From Clostridiales bacterium UBA1380 (lineage in GTDB: Bacteria; Bacillota; Clostridia; Oscillospirales; CAG-272), in the NCBI GenBank assembly GCA_002305445.1, contig DBRA01000045.1:4365-10893 (forward strand): a stretch of 6,529 nt of DNA. Reading direction: 5' to 3'. Every line of letters starts with the position of its first letter. The stretch's first letter is position 1. Below are positions 5,213-6,529 of this stretch, one piece after another. A program made the translations under genes and the position numbers. The notes under the pieces were generated by a model, which worked only from the letters and a program-made list of their open reading frames with translations, did no database searches and was not told where the DNA came from.

Positions 5213-6292
5213 ATGAAGCATCGCGATCTGTCCGCAAAGCCCGATTACGACGCGTCCGCGGCGCGCTACGAAGCGTTTTTCGCGCGCGACGGCTCGGAGC
5301 GTCCGCCCGTATGCATAAGGTTCCCGAAGGACGGCTACGTCTGGCCGGAGCTTCCGCGCCCGCAGTATTCGTCGCACAAGCAGCGCTGGTGCGACGTGAA
5401 GACGCGCGCGGCGCACGACGCGGCCTACGTCATGAGCGTGGAATATTACGCCGACTCGATGCCGATCGTGTGGCCGAACCTCGGCCCCGAGATATTCACA
5501 GCGTTCTGCGGCTGCGGCTACGGCTTCACCGAGAGCACGACTTGGAGCGTGCCGTGCGTCAAATCGCCGACCGACCCGACGCCGCGCGTCGATTTCGACA
5601 ACCATTACTTCAAGCTGCTCGAGGAGTACACGGACGAGCTGCTGAAGTACGGCCGCGGCAACTTCATCGTAGGCCTTTCCGACTTCCACCCGGGCGGCGA
5701 CCACGTCGCCGCGCTGCTTGACCCGGAGAATCTGGCTGTCGCGCTGATCGAGGAGCCCGACGCGGTGCTCGCGATGATGGACGCGGCGAACGAGGACTAC
5801 ATCAAGGTTTACAGGCACTTCGCCGACAAGCTGATCGCCGCCGATATGCCGCTGACGTCGTGGCTGCCGCTCATCTCCGACGGCTACTACTACATACCGT
5901 CGTGCGACTTCTCGTGCATGGTGTCGAACGATATGTTCAAAAAGTTCTTCCTGCCCGCGATCGAGATGGAGTGCAACTTCATGGAGCACACGATCTACCA
6001 CCTCGACGGGCCGAACGCGCTGCGCCATCTCGACACGCTGCTCGCGATAGATTCGCTCGACGCGCTTCAGTGGGTGCCGGGCGCGGGCCGCGACAACTTC
6101 GCGGAGAGCCTTGCGATATGGAAGCGCGCGCAGGACGCGGGCAAGGGCGTGCAGGTCGACGCGCACGTGTCGCAGCTCGGCGAGATAATGAGCGCGCTGT
6201 CGCCGAAGGGCGTCTGGTTCAGCAGCATCGGCGGCATCCAGAGCCGCGAGCACGCCGACAAGGTGATAGCGGAAATCGAGAAGTGGAGATAA
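5213..6292 (+). CDS. Uroporphyrinogen decarboxylase (URO-D) superfamily protein, function unknown
   Basis: A 359-residue soluble protein with the TIM-barrel pattern of the URO-D/cobalamin methyltransferase superfamily. Recognisable blocks are the mid-protein IVGLSDFHPGGDHVAALLDPE (152-172), SDGYYYIPSCDFSCMVSNDMF (222-242), the downstream strand-loop IYHLDGPNALRHLD (261-274), and the barrel-closing QWVPGAG (286-292) and KGVWFSS (332-338). It is not HemE: the N terminus lacks the substrate-binding signature of true uroporphyrinogen decarboxylases, and no heme genes are nearby. In the corrinoid methyltransferase branch (MtaA, MtbA, CmuA) a His-X-Cys plus a later Cys bind zinc. Here the equivalent stretch appears to be H263-L-D265 and there is no Cys after residue 254. 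Proteins of this kind are annotated as URO-D-like without known reaction. The start is set by GAGG (5200-5203), 9 bases upstream. There is no signal peptide. Its neighbour is a GH76 protein, so a sugar-related role is possible but unproven. Confidence 0.8.
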   Translation: MKHRDLSAKPDYDASAARYEAFFARDGSERPPVCIRFPKDGYVWPELPRPQYSSHKQRWCDVKTRAAHDAAYVMSVEYYADSMPIVWPNLGPEIFTAFCGCGYGFTESTTWSVPCVKSPTDPTPRVDFDNHYFKLLEEYTDELLKYGRGNFIVGLSDFHPGGDHVAALLDPENLAVALIEEPDAVLAMMDAANEDYIKVYRHFADKLIAADMPLTSWLPLISDGYYYIPSCDFSCMVSNDMFKKFFLPAIEMECNFMEHTIYHLDGPNALRHLDTLLAIDSLDALQWVPGAGRDNFAESLAIWKRAQDAGKGVQVDAHVSQLGEIMSALSPKGVWFSSIGGIQSREHADKVIAEIEKWR

Positions 6293-6354
6293 AGCCGGCA
6301 GAAAAACAACACGCCGACTTTGACGCGCCCTCGCCGCACGGCGCAAAACAGAAT

Positions 6355-6374
6355 CGCGCCTGATTGCAGGCGCG
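6355..6374 (+). other. Perfect hairpin without U-tract after the URO-D-like gene
   Basis: CGCGCCTG (6355-6362) pairs perfectly with CAGGCGCG (6367-6374) around the loop ATTG. It lies 62 bases past the stop codon and 45 bases before the main terminator. No T-run follows, so it may be an RNA 3'-end stabiliser or simply a chance GC hairpin. Confidence 0.45.
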
Positions 6375-6418
6375 CCCGCCGTCGACGCGGCAGAGCCTGA
6401 TAAAACCGCATAAACAAC

Positions 6419-6445
6419 AAAAGCGCCCTCCGCGGGCGCTTTTTT
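6419..6445 (+). terminator. Strong intrinsic terminator of the URO-D-like gene, probably bidirectional
   Basis: A 10-bp perfect stem, AAAAGCGCCC (6419-6428) with GGGCGCTTTT (6434-6443), closes a 5-base loop and runs into six T residues (6440-6445). On the minus strand the same stem is followed by TTTTGTTGTTTAT, so it could also end transcription arriving from the right. Confidence 0.9.
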
Positions 6446-6456
6446 GCTTTCGTTCG

Positions 6457-6529
6457 CTATATGCTGAACGCGGACGGCGGGCATGAAGCGTGCGCCGCAC
6501 CGTCTCTGCGCACAGCAAAAGGCGCCGGT
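6457..6529 (-). CDS. Possible 3' end of a convergent gene (very tentative)
   Basis: One minus-strand frame is open from the window edge to a TAG at 6459-6457, ending in residues PPSAFSI, just ahead of the bidirectional terminator at 6419-6445. Only about 23 codons are visible, and plus-strand and other minus-strand frames are open here too. The call rests only on the placement of stop and terminator. Confidence 0.15.
   Translation of the reverse strand, partial: PAPFAVRRDGAAHASCPPSAFSI

Noticed and set aside
5141..6484. 447-codon minus-strand open frame opposite the URO-D-like gene
   Set aside because: Its product is an Arg/Val/Ala/His-rich sequence without family motifs, it runs through the terminator and promoter regions, and it mirrors the GC-biased third positions of a clear plus-strand gene.
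6461..6529. Plus-strand ATG with open frame to the window edge
   Set aside because: No Shine-Dalgarno sequence, starts only 16 bases after a strong terminator with no promoter visible, and only 23 codons can be read.

Overview
The window is high-G+C bacterial DNA (about 60% by eye) with dense Shine-Dalgarno-led genes. The layout feoA, then feoB, then a tiny Cys-rich FeoB partner, together with a DtxR-type repressor lacking an SH3 domain and a signal-less GH76 protein, best fits a G+C-rich Clostridia-like Bacillota, possibly a gut or rumen lineage. This placement is inferred from gene content and style, not from a marker gene.

Layout. Bases 1-513 hold the 3' part of an unrecognised plus-strand gene, closed by a hairpin at 580-608. 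Facing it on the minus strand is a ferrous-iron uptake operon, read right to left: feoA (3032-3325), a 175-base gap, feoB (847-2856), and a 56-residue Cys-rich membrane protein (680-850) whose start overlaps the feoB stop as ATGA. The operon ends at an intrinsic terminator (622-673). The feoA promoter has a perfect TTGACA -35 box, 17-base spacing and TAACAT. Its spacer, -10 box and predicted start site are covered by four TTAGC half-sites forming two dyads 21 bp apart.

Divergent from feoA, with its own TTGAAA-17-TATAAT promoter, is a 125-residue DtxR/MntR-family repressor (3537-3914). Its primary metal ligands look DtxR/IdeR-like (Met, Cys, Glu, His), which predicts Fe(II) sensing. Regulator, operators and transporter therefore make a self-contained iron-uptake switch: when iron is sufficient, the metal-loaded repressor would sit on the dyads and block feoA-feoB transcription.

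Downstream on the plus strand are a cytoplasmic GH76-family (alpha-1,6-mannanase-like) protein (3974-4945) and, after a 267-base gap with a candidate promoter and a weak cre-like site, a uroporphyrinogen-decarboxylase-superfamily protein (5213-6292). The latter lacks the Cys ligands of the corrinoid methyltransferase branch, and its function is unknown. The window closes with a strong, probably bidirectional terminator (6419-6445) and 84 bases with no supported gene.

No rRNA, tRNA, CRISPR array, insertion sequence or integrase was seen. The less ordinary parts are the operator geometry, the hybrid metal site of the repressor, the feoA-feoB gap and the uncharacterised URO-D-like protein.
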